Assembly (NCBI GenBank): GCA_017443985.1
Contig: JAFSXR010000005.1
Location: 1 to 48,743, forward strand
DNA: 48,743 nucleotides
Direction: 5' to 3'
DNA from: Synergistaceae bacterium
Lineage (GTDB): Bacteria; Synergistota; Synergistia; Synergistales; Aminobacteriaceae
Positions 8,371 to 16,464 of this stretch are shown here, piece by piece. Made by a program: the position numbers and the translations under genes. The notes below the pieces were generated by a model that was not told the origin of the DNA, searched no databases, and was given only the letters and a program-made list of their open reading frames with translations. Each line of letters starts with the position of its first letter. Within the stretch, counting starts at the first letter, position 1.

Positions 8371-8874
8371 TTATTTTTCAATCGAGATAATTTTTAATTT
8401 TCTTGTGCCTCGCGGAATTTTTACGGCAACGACATCGCCGGCCACGTGTCCTGTTATGGCCTGGCCTACCGGGCTTTTCTGTGAAATTCTCTGAATGCCG
8501 CCTTCAGAAAAAGCCGCGACTGATAATTCTTCAGAGCCCACTAAATCATAGACATGACGCTTGCCTCCGTTGTCAACGTCCTCAAGAGTGATTCTTAATC
8601 CTACCCCGACCCGGTTTGTGTCAAGTTTAGCTTCGTCAATGACGGTAACTTTGCTCAAAGTGTTTTCAAGGTCGGCTATGCGGTCCTCAAGTTTTGCCTG
8701 TTCCTCTTTTGCGGAAGCGTATTCTGCATTTTCGCTCAAGTCCCCGAACGCACGCGCCTCTTCGAGTTTCCTTGCTATTTCCTGCCTTCCTATCGTTCTT
8801 AAATTCGTGAGCTGCTCGCTAAGTTTTTCATAGCCGCTCCGAGTCATTTCGTGAACGTCATTTTTTTTTGCCAA
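8371..8874 (-). CDS. greA: Transcription elongation factor GreA
   Basis: Rescues backtracked RNA polymerase by stimulating transcript cleavage. The N-terminal coiled coil has the acidic tip GDLSENAEY (about residues 44-52), where the Asp and Glu act in the polymerase active site. The C-terminal FKBP-like domain contains SPVGQAITGHVAGD. Its 167 residues are close to the usual 158. AAGGAG lies just upstream of the ATG on the minus strand. It is divergent from the Bax-inhibitor gene across a short AT-rich gap. Confidence 0.96.
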   Translation of the reverse strand: MAKKNDVHEMTRSGYEKLSEQLTNLRTIGRQEIARKLEEARAFGDLSENAEYASAKEEQAKLEDRIADLENTLSKVTVIDEAKLDTNRVGVGLRITLEDVDNGGKRHVYDLVGSEELSVAAFSEGGIQRISQKSPVGQAITGHVAGDVVAVKIPRGTRKLKIISIEK

Positions 8875-8962
8875 GATATATTTTTCTCCTTTTCATATTT
8901 GATTTTTTCTTATAATATTTTAGCAAAGTGATTTTTTTTTAACGAAAGGAAATGAATTTTTT

Positions 8963-9679
8963 ATGGCACAGTATGAAGGCTATATGCCCTATGCTTACGG
9001 TTCAGACAGCGTTGAGGCAGTCAATGAAATTTTTAGAAAGGTCTATCAGTACATGGCAATCGGATTAATTCTCACGGCTGTTACTGCTTACATCACGGCT
9101 TCAAGCACAACGGCTATAAGAATGTTATTCACTTCGCAGGCACCTTTGATTATAATCGCTCTTGCGGAAGTCGGGCTCGTAATTTTTTTAGGCGCGGCCC
9201 TGAATAAATTATCGGCAGCGGCGGCATTAATGCTCTTTGCAGCGTATAGTATTCTGAACGGCATCACGTGCTCGGTAATTCTTTTAGTTTATACTAGAGC
9301 GTCAGTTTATCAGGCGTTTTTCTCAACCGCAGGAATGTTCGGAGCTATGAGCGTCTACGGGCTTTACACGAAGCGCGACTTAACGAGCATGGGAAGTTTT
9401 TTACGAATGGGCGTATGGGGTTTATTAATTGCGATGCTGATTAATATTTTCATCGGCTCGTCAATGCTTGAATTAACCGTGAGCGTACTTGGCATAATAA
9501 TTTTTCTCGGCCTCACGGCTTACGATACGGCAAAAATAAAAGAAATGGCAAGCACTGCTGAATGGAGCGACGGAAGCATAACGGGAAAAATTGCCGTAAT
9601 CGGAGCTTTATCGCTTTATCTTGATTTCATTAACATTTTTCTTTATATGCTCAGGCTCTTTGGGAAACATAGAGACTAA
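8963..9679 (+). CDS. Bax inhibitor-1/YccA family membrane protein
   Basis: Integral inner-membrane protein of 238 residues with about seven hydrophobic helices and little loop sequence, ending in the family's characteristic region GLTAYDTAKIKEMA followed by LYLDFINIFLYMLRLFG. The Asp residues in these last helices form the pH-sensing pair in the characterised BsYetJ calcium-leak protein (family knowledge). The physiological role here is unknown. GAAAGGA at 8944-8950 precedes the ATG. Confidence 0.92.
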   Translation: MAQYEGYMPYAYGSDSVEAVNEIFRKVYQYMAIGLILTAVTAYITASSTTAIRMLFTSQAPLIIIALAEVGLVIFLGAALNKLSAAAALMLFAAYSILNGITCSVILLVYTRASVYQAFFSTAGMFGAMSVYGLYTKRDLTSMGSFLRMGVWGLLIAMLINIFIGSSMLELTVSVLGIIIFLGLTAYDTAKIKEMASTAEWSDGSITGKIAVIGALSLYLDFINIFLYMLRLFGKHRD

Positions 9680-9684
9680 TTACA

Positions 9685-9713
9685 GGTAGGAGTTAGGAAT
9701 TAGGAGGTAGGAG
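9685..9713 (+). repeat. TAGGAGT-type 7-nt tandem motif before topA
   Basis: Reads GGTAGGAGTTAGGAATTAGG then AGGTAGGAG: four imperfect 7-nt units followed by seven T. It ends about 68 bp before the topA start, so it is too far away to act as its ribosome-binding site. Confidence 0.7.
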
Positions 9714-9780
9714 TTTTTTTATTTCTCGTTCCAACTCATTTTTCACTTCCTACTGCTTAATTCTTCAATTAATTTTATAA

Positions 9781-12036
9781 ATGGGGGTAATGATTATTCC
9801 GACTTCAAAAAAAACCGTGTCCGCCAAAACTAAAACGACGGGCACGAAAACTAAAAAGGCGACAAAAACAACTGCCGCGAAAACCGCAGAGAAAACAACT
9901 GCGAAAAAAACTGCGGCAGTCAAAAAAATTGTTAATTCATCTGGAAAAGTTTTAGTTATCGTCGAGTCTCCGTCGAAGGCTGCGACGCTTTCAAACATGC
10001 TCGGCAGAAGTTATATTGTCAGGTCTAGCAAAGGCCACATGAAGGACTTGCCAAAGAGCAGGCTTGCTATAGATATTGAGCATGACTTTGCGCCCGAATA
10101 TATTTTAGTTAAGGGCAAAGCGGCGTTAAAAAACGAGTTATTGAAACTTGCTTCGGAGGCTTCGCACGTTCTCTTAGCCTCCGACCCTGACAGAGAAGGC
10201 GAAGCTATAGCGTGGCACTTGGCAGATATTTTGGGCGTGGATCTCTCGGAAAAATGCCGCGTGCGTTTCTATGAGATCACGGCCAACGCAGTCAAAGCCG
10301 CCGTTAAAAATCCTGACTATATTGACTTGAATAAAGTTGACGCTCAACAGGCCCGAAGAGTTTTAGACAGGCTCGTAGGCTATACGTTAAGCCCGTTGCT
10401 ATGGAAAAAAATACGCTACGGACTTTCAGCCGGGCGCGTTCAGTCAGTCGCTCTGAATTTAATCTGCGAACGCGAGCGCGAAATCATGAAATTTATTCCT
10501 GACCCCTACTGGGTAATCACGGCGCAGGCCAAGAACGGAAAAAATAATTATGAACTTAGAGCTGAAAAACTCGACGGAAAAACCCTGATGAAAAATTCTT
10601 TGCCGCTTTTAATCAACACTGAAGAGAAAGCAAAAGAAATTATTTCAGAAATCGAAGCCAATGAAATTATCGTCAGCGAGTTCAAAACGAAGAACGTATC
10701 TCACTCAGCCCCCGCGCCGTTTAGGACAAGCACGCTTCAGCAGGAAGCCTCACGGAAGCTGAGCATGGTACCGGCCCAGACTATGAGGACAGCGCAAGCA
10801 CTCTACGAGGGCATTAACATTCCAGGACGCGGCCATGTGGGTTTAATAACTTACATGAGAACGGACAGCTTGAGAATTTCCAACGAGGCTCTAGCATCGT
10901 GCAGAGATTTTATAGCTAAAAATTTCAAGCCTGAATATCTGCCTAAAGAGGCGAATATTTTTGGAACGTCAAGCAAAAATATTAAGGTCCAGGACGCTCA
11001 CGAGGCAATAAGGCCGACGGATATAACTTTAACGCCCGACTCGATTAAAGCAGCTCTCACGCCCGAACAGTATAAATTATATTCGCTGATATGGCGGAGA
11101 TTTACGGCCTGTCAGATGTCCGACGCTGTGAGCGCGAAAGCAACGTTAAAAGCCGAAGCCGGGCGCGTGGGGCTGCGTCAGGAAGGCGAGATTTCGACGT
11201 TCGACGGCTGGTCGTGCGTGTGGCCGATTGACTTGAAGGGCAGCGAACTTGCAAAAATAAAAGAGGGCGAAGTCTTAACTCTTAAAAAAGTTGAGAGCGA
11301 TAATAGATTTACAAAGCCGCCTGCAAGATATTCTGAGGCCGGATTAATTAAGACACTCGAAGAAAACGGCGTGGGCCGTCCGTCAACTTACGCGACAATC
11401 GCCGGAACTTTGGAGGGGCGCGGCTACATCGAAAAGAACGAAGAAAAAAGATTTTACCCGACAGGGCTTGGCCTGACGGTTGACGAGTTTTTAGCGCAGT
11501 ATTTCAACCGCAAGGATTTATCCTCAATCGTTGACGCGGGCTTTACGGCTCAAATGGAAAGAGAGCTTGACGAAGTTGAAGAGGCTCAAAGAAAATGGCT
11601 TGATGTTGTCGGAGAATTTTGGAAAGAATTTTCAGCGACCGTCGATGAAGCTCAGGACGCTCCAAAAGTTCCATTGCCTGAACCCGAACCTATAGGCGAG
11701 AAGTGCCCGGACTGCGGCCATGATTTAGTTAAAAAGCGCGGACGCTTCGGGGAGTTCATAGCCTGTTCAAATTACCCGGAGTGCAAATATACGCGGCCTA
11801 TTTTAAGCACGATAGGCGTTAAATGTCCTAAATGCGGCGAGGGCGATATAATCCAGCGCAAGAGCAAAAAGGGAAAAACTTTCTACGGCTGTTCGCGCTA
11901 TCCAGACTGCGATTATGTCTCGTGGAATAAACCTGCCGGCGAAAAATGCCCGGAGTGCGGCGCAGATTTATACAGACGAGGCTCTACGATTTACTGCGAC
12001 AAATGCAAATATAAAACGACAGTCAATGAAGAATGA
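9781..12036 (+). CDS. topA: DNA topoisomerase I with Lys/Thr/Ala-rich N-terminal tail
   Basis: Type IA topoisomerase of 751 residues that relaxes negative supercoils. Residues 9-49 form a basic low-complexity tail of Lys, Thr and Ala. A toprim domain follows (VIVESPSKAATL; ASDPDREGEAIAWH), then the catalytic core with the active-site Tyr in GLITYMRTDS. Near the C-terminus there are three zinc ribbons (CPDC ... CSNYPEC; CPKC ... CSRYPDC; CPEC ... CDKC). The ATG at 9781 lacks an upstream Shine-Dalgarno; ATG at 9790 follows GGGGGT too closely. The stop overlaps trmFO (ATGA), a classic pair. Confidence 0.96.
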   Translation: MGVMIIPTSKKTVSAKTKTTGTKTKKATKTTAAKTAEKTTAKKTAAVKKIVNSSGKVLVIVESPSKAATLSNMLGRSYIVRSSKGHMKDLPKSRLAIDIEHDFAPEYILVKGKAALKNELLKLASEASHVLLASDPDREGEAIAWHLADILGVDLSEKCRVRFYEITANAVKAAVKNPDYIDLNKVDAQQARRVLDRLVGYTLSPLLWKKIRYGLSAGRVQSVALNLICEREREIMKFIPDPYWVITAQAKNGKNNYELRAEKLDGKTLMKNSLPLLINTEEKAKEIISEIEANEIIVSEFKTKNVSHSAPAPFRTSTLQQEASRKLSMVPAQTMRTAQALYEGINIPGRGHVGLITYMRTDSLRISNEALASCRDFIAKNFKPEYLPKEANIFGTSSKNIKVQDAHEAIRPTDITLTPDSIKAALTPEQYKLYSLIWRRFTACQMSDAVSAKATLKAEAGRVGLRQEGEISTFDGWSCVWPIDLKGSELAKIKEGEVLTLKKVESDNRFTKPPARYSEAGLIKTLEENGVGRPSTYATIAGTLEGRGYIEKNEEKRFYPTGLGLTVDEFLAQYFNRKDLSSIVDAGFTAQMERELDEVEEAQRKWLDVVGEFWKEFSATVDEAQDAPKVPLPEPEPIGEKCPDCGHDLVKKRGRFGEFIACSNYPECKYTRPILSTIGVKCPKCGEGDIIQRKSKKGKTFYGCSRYPDCDYVSWNKPAGEKCPECGADLYRRGSTIYCDKCKYKTTVNEE

Positions 12037-13334
12037 ATAAAATAAAAGTCATAGGCGCAGGTTTAGCAGGCTGTGAGGCTGCGTGGCAGATAGCTGAACG
12101 CGGCTTCACTGTTGAGCTTTACGAAATGCGCCCGTTCCTTTTAACTCCTGCTCATAAAACGGGAATGCTGGCCGAAATAGTCTGTAGCAATTCATTAGGC
12201 TCTGAAAACAAAGACGATAGATTTTCAGCGGCAGGGATTTTGAAAGAAGAGCTTGAGATTTTTAATTCTCTAATTCTTTCGTGCGCTCATGCCTCACAAG
12301 TCCCGGCCGGCGGAGCTCTGGCGGTTGACCGCGAAAAATTTTCGGCCCTCATTACTGAAAAAATTACTTCACACAAAAATATAAAATTAATCCGCGAAGA
12401 ATATAAAAAAATTCCCGACGACTTGGCAATAATTTCATCGGGGCCTTTGACTTCGGACGTTTTAGCGCAGGAATTAAAAAACATTGCGGGCGAGAGAATT
12501 TATTTTTATGACGCTGTAGCACCCGTATTGATGAAGGAGAGCATTAACTTTGAAAAAGTTTTCGTCTCTGGACGCTACGGGCGTGGCGATGATTACATCA
12601 ACTGCCCGTTAAATAAAGAAGAGTACTTGAAATTTTATGACGCTCTCGTAAACGCTGAAAGAAATCTGCCTCATGACTTTGAGAAAAATAAATATTTTGA
12701 GGGCTGTATGCCTGTTGAAGCATTAGCGGACAGGGGCGTGGACACGTTAAGATTTGGCCCGATGAAGCCCAAAGGTTTACAAGACCCTACGACGAATAAA
12801 GAGCCCTATGCTGCTGTTCAATTAAGGCAGGATAATTCGGACGGGACTTTATATAACATGGTAGGCTTTCAGACGGGCTTGAAGTGGGGCGAACAGAAGC
12901 GCGTTTTCTCAATGATACCTGGCCTCGAAAATGCCGAGTTCGTGAGGCTGGGCGTTATGCACAGGAATACTTCGTTAAATGCTCCGGCGGTGCTTGATGA
13001 GTTCTTGAGATTGAAAGAGCACGAAAATATTTTTGCGGCAGGACAGATAACCGGCGTTGAAGGCTACATGGAAAGCACGGCTATGGGACTTGTCGCAGGG
13101 ATTAACGCGGCTGCGATGATGAGCGGAAAGAATATGCCGTCTTGGCCTCGTGAAAGCGCGATAGGTTCACTGCTCCACTATCTTAAAACGACAGAGCCGA
13201 AACACTTTCAGCCGATGAATATAAATCTAGGGCTTTTCCCTGAGCTTCCGAAGGTGAAGGGCAAGAAGGAACGCGCAAAAATTTTCAGGGATAACGCTAT
13301 AAAATCCGCAAAAGAATTTTTGAACAATCTCTAA
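12033..13334 (+). CDS. trmFO: Folate-dependent tRNA (uracil-54-C5)-methyltransferase TrmFO
   Basis: Flavoprotein that makes ribothymidine-54 in tRNA from methylenetetrahydrofolate. The N-terminal FAD-binding motif is GAGLAGCEAAW (8-18), with the GidA-like segment EIVCSNSLGS carrying a functional Cys and a second conserved Cys in FEGCMPVE. The C-terminal FAD contact is GQITGVEGYMES. Its 433 residues are typical. It starts inside topA's stop (ATGA), so the genes are translationally coupled. Its stop overlaps the convergent hydE stop by 3 bases. Confidence 0.96.
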   Translation: MNKIKVIGAGLAGCEAAWQIAERGFTVELYEMRPFLLTPAHKTGMLAEIVCSNSLGSENKDDRFSAAGILKEELEIFNSLILSCAHASQVPAGGALAVDREKFSALITEKITSHKNIKLIREEYKKIPDDLAIISSGPLTSDVLAQELKNIAGERIYFYDAVAPVLMKESINFEKVFVSGRYGRGDDYINCPLNKEEYLKFYDALVNAERNLPHDFEKNKYFEGCMPVEALADRGVDTLRFGPMKPKGLQDPTTNKEPYAAVQLRQDNSDGTLYNMVGFQTGLKWGEQKRVFSMIPGLENAEFVRLGVMHRNTSLNAPAVLDEFLRLKEHENIFAAGQITGVEGYMESTAMGLVAGINAAAMMSGKNMPSWPRESAIGSLLHYLKTTEPKHFQPMNINLGLFPELPKVKGKKERAKIFRDNAIKSAKEFLNNL

Positions 13335-14371
13335 ATTTTTTTTACGTCGCCGCGAGAAATTACAATCTCGCAGCCTATTTTTTTCATTCGGTTAGATAAA
13401 CATTCATAGCACTGCGCACTTTCTTCGCCGGTGCAGATTTTATTGTCGTAAAGTTCGTATTTTTTTCTGACGCTGACGGGCGACAAGTTCGGCATAACGA
13501 CATTCGCGCCTGACATTATGCCCTGTTCGCGTCCCGTTGGGCTGATTGTTCCAAGTGCCGTAGTCGCAGGAAGCAAAACGGGCGGATAAATCAGCCTTAT
13601 TATTGAAAGCAAATAGCATGTTAATTCAACGGTCCCGGACGGAAAATTTTTGAACGGCGTGTCTTTATGCGTAATGAAGGGCCCTATGCCGCACATATCC
13701 GGCTTAAATTCTTCAATAAATTTCAAATCCTGAGCTAAATTTTTTTCAGTCTGGAACGGCGAGCCGACCATGAAGCCGCAACCGACCTGATAGCCGAGTT
13801 CACGCAAATTATAAAGACATTTAATGCGGTTCTCGTATGACATTGACGAGGGGTGAAGTTTTCCGTAGTGTTCGGGGTCTGCCGTCTCGTGGCGGAGTAA
13901 ATATCTGTCCGCGCCGCAGTCCTTTAGATATTTATAGCTCTCAAAACTCCGCTCGCCCATCGAAAGAGTTACGGCGCAGTCCGGGTGCCGTGCTTTAATC
14001 TCTTGGACAATGCCCCCTAAAATTTCATCAGTGAAGAAATCATCTTCACCGCCCTGTAAAACAAAAGTTCTAAATCCTAATTCATAGCCTTCATCAGAGC
14101 ATGAAATAATTTCTTCGGGGCTGAGCCTGTAGCGTTCGCAGTTCTTATTGCCGCGTCTTATTCCGCAGTAATAGCAGTCGTTGCGGCATATGTTAGAAAT
14201 TTCGATCAGTCCCCTGACGTAGACATCATTGCCGTAAATTTTTTGACGGGTCTCTACGGCAAAACGGCGGAGAAGTTTCGCGGCCTCGTCATTACGTTCT
14301 TTAATGAGCCTCTCATATTCTGAATTTGAAAGCGAATGAGAAGCCGCGAGCTTTTTAATCAGCTCCTTCAA
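13331..14371 (-). CDS. hydE: [FeFe]-hydrogenase maturase HydE, radical SAM
   Basis: Radical SAM enzyme that helps build the organometallic H-cluster of [FeFe]-hydrogenase. The SAM-cluster motif is Cys62-x3-Cys66-x2-Cys69 (ICRNDCYYCGIRRG). A second C-terminal cluster, Cys313-x7-Cys321-x2-Cys324, matches the optional second cluster of HydE and argues against PylB or BioB. TTALGTISPTGRE is also HydE-like. Its 346 residues are normal. It starts 1 bp after the regulator gene stop. HydF, HydG and the hydrogenase itself are not in the window. Confidence 0.93.
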   Translation of the reverse strand: MKELIKKLAASHSLSNSEYERLIKERNDEAAKLLRRFAVETRQKIYGNDVYVRGLIEISNICRNDCYYCGIRRGNKNCERYRLSPEEIISCSDEGYELGFRTFVLQGGEDDFFTDEILGGIVQEIKARHPDCAVTLSMGERSFESYKYLKDCGADRYLLRHETADPEHYGKLHPSSMSYENRIKCLYNLRELGYQVGCGFMVGSPFQTEKNLAQDLKFIEEFKPDMCGIGPFITHKDTPFKNFPSGTVELTCYLLSIIRLIYPPVLLPATTALGTISPTGREQGIMSGANVVMPNLSPVSVRKKYELYDNKICTGEESAQCYECLSNRMKKIGCEIVISRGDVKKI

Positions 14372-14372
14372 A

Positions 14373-14615
14373 TTAACTCCTAACGCCTACTTTAACGCTT
14401 ACGCCCTCAAGATTTCCGACCCGTCCCGACAAAGCGGAGATAACGTCCTGCGGAGCGTCAAGAGCGATGCTGATGATATTAATTTTTTTCTGATGATAGG
14501 GAATACCCATGCGGCCGATTATATGTTCGCGGTACTCGTGGAGAATATTATTGAGCGTCTCGACTGACGACGTGTCCTCTACGATTATGCTCATGACTGC
14601 AACTCTTGTTTCCAT
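14373..14615 (-). CDS. TM1266-type putative iron-only hydrogenase system regulator
   Basis: Small ACT-like (ferredoxin fold) protein of 80 residues: RVAVMSIIVEDTSSVETLNN, then IIGRMGIPYH and SIALDAPQDVISALSGRVG. This arrangement is typical of the TM1266 family, which accompanies hyd maturation genes and is called a putative regulator; its ligand is unknown. It lies directly upstream of hydE on the same strand and is surely co-transcribed. GGAGG lies about 18 nt before the ATG. Confidence 0.88.
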   Translation of the reverse strand: METRVAVMSIIVEDTSSVETLNNILHEYREHIIGRMGIPYHQKKINIISIALDAPQDVISALSGRVGNLEGVSVKVGVRS

Positions 14616-14649
14616 TTTAATTTTTTACAACCTCCGAAATTTTTGCTAA

Positions 14650-14659
14650 ATTATATAAT
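14650..14659. promoter_or_regulatory. Overlapping divergent -10 boxes between the hydE operon and rseP
   Basis: ATTATATAAT contains TATAAT on both strands (plus 14654-14659; minus 14655-14650). It sits in the 81-bp gap between divergent genes. No consensus -35 is visible for either direction. Confidence 0.35.
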
Positions 14660-14696
14660 ATTTTAATGTGAATTTTTTTAAGGAGAGAAATAAATT

Positions 14697-15746
14697 TTGC
14701 TTACAAGTTTAATAGCTTTTATCATAGTTATAGCGGTCTGTGTAGTCGTTCATGAATACGGGCATTACATAACCGCTAAAATTTTGGGCGTTCAGGTCCA
14801 TGAATTTGCGTTCGGAATGGGCCCGGCAGTCCTTCAGTATCGAAATAAAAAAAATAATATGTTATGGTCGTGGCGTTTGCTTCCTGTAGGTGGATTTTGC
14901 AGGCTTGCAGGAATGAACGAAGAGGAGGACGGCGAAGAGGTCCTCTCCGGAATGGGTTTTGACGAGCAGCCGGCTTGGAAACGCTTTTTAATTCTGCTGA
15001 ACGGCTCATTATTTAATCTCATTCTCGCGGTACTTTTAATGGCGGTGTTTTTATACGGTCATGGAGTTCTCGACATGAACAGCACGAAACTCGGCGAGAT
15101 TATGCCGGGATTTCCTTCGGAGTCTGCCGGATTGAGGGTCGGCGATGAAGTTTTGAGCATCAACGGCGGAAAAGTTACACGCTGGCGCGAAATGTCGGAG
15201 AGAATACGCACGGAGGCCCTCAAAAACGAGGCTGTAACGCTCGAAATTAAGCGCGGCGATGAAATTATGACTGTGGATATTAATATTCCGCTTAGCGAGG
15301 AATACGGGCGGCCCATGCTTGGAATTTCGCCTTCTCATGTTCGTTACGGGCTTGTGATGGCCTTCAAAAGTTCGCTAGGCTACACTTACAAGATGACTTC
15401 AATGATGATGCGCGGCTTTTATGAATTAATAACCCGTCGGCAGGAGGCTGACGTTACCGGCCCGGTGGGGATTGCTTCAATGTCGGGGAAAGCTATCCGC
15501 GAGGGCGTTTGGGACTTCATAACTTTTATAGCGATAATAGCATTGAATTTAGGGATATTGAATTTATTTCCTATTCCGGCTCTTGACGGAGGGCGGTTGT
15601 TATTTGTTTTGATTGAGATGATTTTTAGGCGGAGGCTTCCTGAGAGAGTTGAGAACTGGATTCACATGGCAGGCTTTGCGCTTTTAATTTCTCTGATGAT
15701 TTTGATTACGTGCAAGGACGTTTATAATTTATTTTTCGTTCATTAG
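14697..15746 (+). CDS. rseP: Site-2 intramembrane zinc protease RseP
   Basis: Membrane metalloprotease that cleaves transmembrane proteins such as anti-sigma factors. The zinc motif is His19-Glu20-x-x-His23 in the first helix, followed by HEFAFGMGP. A single PDZ domain occupies about 118-210. The C-terminal LDG site NLFPIPALDGGR lies in the last part, with four helices overall. Its 349 residues are normal for single-PDZ forms. It starts at TTG with AAGGAG at 14680-14685. comEA follows by 19 bp, so the three downstream genes probably form one operon. Confidence 0.94.
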   Translation: MLTSLIAFIIVIAVCVVVHEYGHYITAKILGVQVHEFAFGMGPAVLQYRNKKNNMLWSWRLLPVGGFCRLAGMNEEEDGEEVLSGMGFDEQPAWKRFLILLNGSLFNLILAVLLMAVFLYGHGVLDMNSTKLGEIMPGFPSESAGLRVGDEVLSINGGKVTRWREMSERIRTEALKNEAVTLEIKRGDEIMTVDINIPLSEEYGRPMLGISPSHVRYGLVMAFKSSLGYTYKMTSMMMRGFYELITRRQEADVTGPVGIASMSGKAIREGVWDFITFIAIIALNLGILNLFPIPALDGGRLLFVLIEMIFRRRLPERVENWIHMAGFALLISLMILITCKDVYNLFFVH

Positions 15747-15765
15747 ATGAAATTTTAAGGCACTC

Positions 15766-16455
15766 ATGAGAAATTTAGACGGGTATAGAAATTTACTTAT
15801 AACTATTTTGGGAGTAATAATATTTTTGTCCGCCGGCATTTTTGCGATGTTATTACTTCCTTCTCAGGAAGATAGCGCAAATATTATTAAAGTTTCTGAA
15901 AAAATTTCTTCGCCTGATACCGCACCAGCCGTAAAAATTCCTGAACCTGAAAAGCCGAAGCCGGACTGGTATATTTACGTAACTGGGGAGGTAGAAAACC
16001 CCGGTTATTATAAAATTTCAGCGGACGCTAGAGTTTTCCACGCGATTGAAGCAGCTGGAGGTTTTACTAAAAAAGCTGACCAGACTTCGATTAATATGGC
16101 GGAATTTTTAGTTGACGGCATTTCGATTCATGTTAAAGCAATCGAAAAAAATAAAAAAGAAAAAGCACCGCAGAGGCAGGTTACGAATATGAATATCGTG
16201 AAACTTCCCAGAGTGCAGACTGCGCCCGTGCAGTTAAAAGAAACAAAAAATAATTCGTCGGGACTTGTTGACGTGAACGCCGCTACTGAAAAAGAGTTGG
16301 AACAGTTAAACGGGGTTGGCCCTGTGATCGCAAAAAGAATTGTAGACTACAGGAACACGCACGGAAAATTTTCAAACCCTGAAGATTTAATAAAAGTTAA
16401 GGGTATCGGCAGCGCAAAACTTGAAAAAATGCGCCCTCAAATTTTAATAAGATAA
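15766..16455 (+). CDS. comEA: ComEA-like DNA-binding protein (SLBB + helix-hairpin-helix)
   Basis: Membrane-anchored DNA receptor of natural transformation. There is one N-terminal membrane helix (about 12-30), a Pro/Glu/Lys linker, an SLBB domain (about 67-125; VTGEVENPGYYKI), and a C-terminal double helix-hairpin-helix (about 168-229; VDVNAATEKELEQLNGVGP and LIKVKGIGSAKLEKM). Its 229 residues are typical of ComEA. comEC is next, 9 bp downstream, which strongly supports a competence role. No other competence gene besides comF (28325) is in the window. Confidence 0.92.
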   Translation: MRNLDGYRNLLITILGVIIFLSAGIFAMLLLPSQEDSANIIKVSEKISSPDTAPAVKIPEPEKPKPDWYIYVTGEVENPGYYKISADARVFHAIEAAGGFTKKADQTSINMAEFLVDGISIHVKAIEKNKKEKAPQRQVTNMNIVKLPRVQTAPVQLKETKNNSSGLVDVNAATEKELEQLNGVGPVIAKRIVDYRNTHGKFSNPEDLIKVKGIGSAKLEKMRPQILIR

Positions 16456-16464
16456 AATTTTTTC

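Noticed and set aside
9800..9930. Possible tandem repeat array in the Lys/Ala/Thr-coding 5' end of topA
   Set aside because: The period is irregular and follows codon choice for a low-complexity peptide, not a DNA repeat unit.
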